This document shows, one piece after another, positions 40,600 to 41,100 of a stretch of 41,100 bases of DNA. The DNA is from Prevotella sp. (lineage in GTDB: Bacteria; Bacteroidota; Bacteroidia; Bacteroidales; Bacteroidaceae): positions 1-41,100 of the forward strand of contig JAFZSL010000015.1 in NCBI GenBank assembly GCA_017619375.1, given 5' to 3'. The notes under the pieces are model-generated. The model ran no database searches. It was not told where the DNA came from and saw nothing but the letters and a program-made list of their open reading frames with translations. Made by a program: the position numbers and the translations under genes. The number at the start of each line of letters is the position of its first letter. Position 1 is the first letter of the stretch.

Positions 40600-41100
40600 T
40601 TATTTTCCTTCTTGTCCATAGTGCAAATAGTCCACGTCTATGAATCCGCTCTCCGACAATTCGTTGAAACAGTATATGCCGATGCGGTCTCCACGATAGT
40701 AGCCCCATGAGAGTTGATACTGCCCCAACTCCACGAAGTGGTCACCGTCGAGGCTGTAGTAGAACGTGCTCATACCATCCAACCCCCAGACAGACTTCAG
40801 CCAGAGATGATTTGACGTGATGGCTATGCTTTGTTGCCGATTATCGTTATGGGTGAACTCAAGATAGTTTTTTCCCTGACGGTTGACGATGCCTATGGAT
40901 GCGCTTTGGCTTGCGAAATGAACCAGACCGGCATGAAGCCCATCTGAGGCATGGCTGATGTCCAACTTCACGATCACCTCGTTGTGCTTAGTTCGGAAAG
41001 AACGCTGTGTCAGTGTATTGCCAGCAGAAAGGAAAACGCCTTGCTTCAATGGAAGAAAGGCTTTCAACCGCATCCATCCGGGGCGTTCCGACAAGGAAAA
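40600..41100 (-). CDS. GH43-type enzyme, C-terminal beta-sandwich domain (partial)
   Basis: The frame is open to the window edge, so the N-terminal catalytic part is outside. The visible 167 or so codons match the C-terminal concanavalin-like domain of GH43 beta-xylosidases/arabinofuranosidases: ERPGWMRLKAF, LTQRSFRTKHNEVIVKLD, HAGLVHFASQSASIGIV, LWLKSVWGLDGMSTFYYSLDG and RIGIYCFNELSESGFIDVDYLHY. It converges on the HTCS gene with a 26-base gap, the common layout where the regulator sits beside the enzymes it controls. Substrate class (xylan or arabinan) is inferred from the family. Confidence 0.85.
   Translation of the reverse strand, partial: FSLSERPGWMRLKAFLPLKQGVFLSAGNTLTQRSFRTKHNEVIVKLDISHASDGLHAGLVHFASQSASIGIVNRQGKNYLEFTHNDNRQQSIAITSNHLWLKSVWGLDGMSTFYYSLDGDHFVELGQYQLSWGYYRGDRIGIYCFNELSESGFIDVDYLHYGQEGK

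Overview
The window looks like a chromosomal segment from a Bacteroidetes bacterium, most likely Prevotellaceae (Prevotella/Segatella/Xylanibacter type). The reasons are repeated promoters of the form TTTG-N18..20-TAnnTTTG, a hybrid two-component PUL regulator, BspA-like leucine-rich-repeat proteins, type IX-secretion-like C-terminal tails, LytTR/LytS signalling and many reg_prop/AraC-type sensors. The genus is inferred from style only; no search was run.

Layout. 1-3700: the 3' part of a 5S rRNA (end of an rRNA operon) and its terminator, an 18-unit 10-bp tandem array, then a degenerate methyltransferase-like gene and a PduO-type cobalamin adenosyltransferase in one operon, a DUF2795 gene, a small lipoprotein (minus) and a divergent membrane-anchored HTH-like protein. 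3922-14073: one giant gene for a 3383-residue surface protein with nine leucine-rich (BspA/DUF285) modules, two copies of a jelly-roll domain, a dockerin-like pair, a cohesin-like sandwich and a sorting tail. 14234-16487: a TPR/AraC membrane regulator (minus) behind a 73-bp tandem repeat that triplicates its promoter, followed by a composite dispersed repeat. 16478-20711: HAD hydrolase, LOG-family protein, small hypothetical, B12-binding radical SAM protein, and a membrane-anchored CHAP-type amidase-like protein. 21031-22446: a sigma-70-like factor encoded by DNA almost free of C on its coding strand, and a TonB C-terminal-domain protein.

22470-26860 (minus strand) is a tight four-gene operon: small secreted protein, Cthe_2159-like beta-helix carbohydrate-binding protein with a Gly/Pro-rich tail ending in three Trp, LytS-type histidine kinase, LytTR response regulator. 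Just upstream of its promoter lie 11-bp direct repeats spaced 21 bp apart, a plausible LytTR operator, suggesting an autoregulated surface-sensing unit. 27122-28885 is a second tight operon: SPFH protein, Arc-like DNA-binding protein, DUF1648 membrane protein.

29212-41100 is a carbohydrate-utilisation region: GH29 alpha-L-fucosidase-like, GH5 glycosidase, a large three-module secreted binding protein, a hybrid two-component system, and the C-terminal end of a GH43-like enzyme that runs off the window. No SusC/SusD pair is visible inside the window. Several dispersed repeat families occur between genes: a GC-rich palindrome (at least five copies), a composite element carrying 11-bp arrays (two copies in opposite orientation), and the 10-bp array near the 5S gene. 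These repeats, the promoter triplication, the C-depleted sigma gene and the LytTR/beta-helix operon are the most unusual things here.
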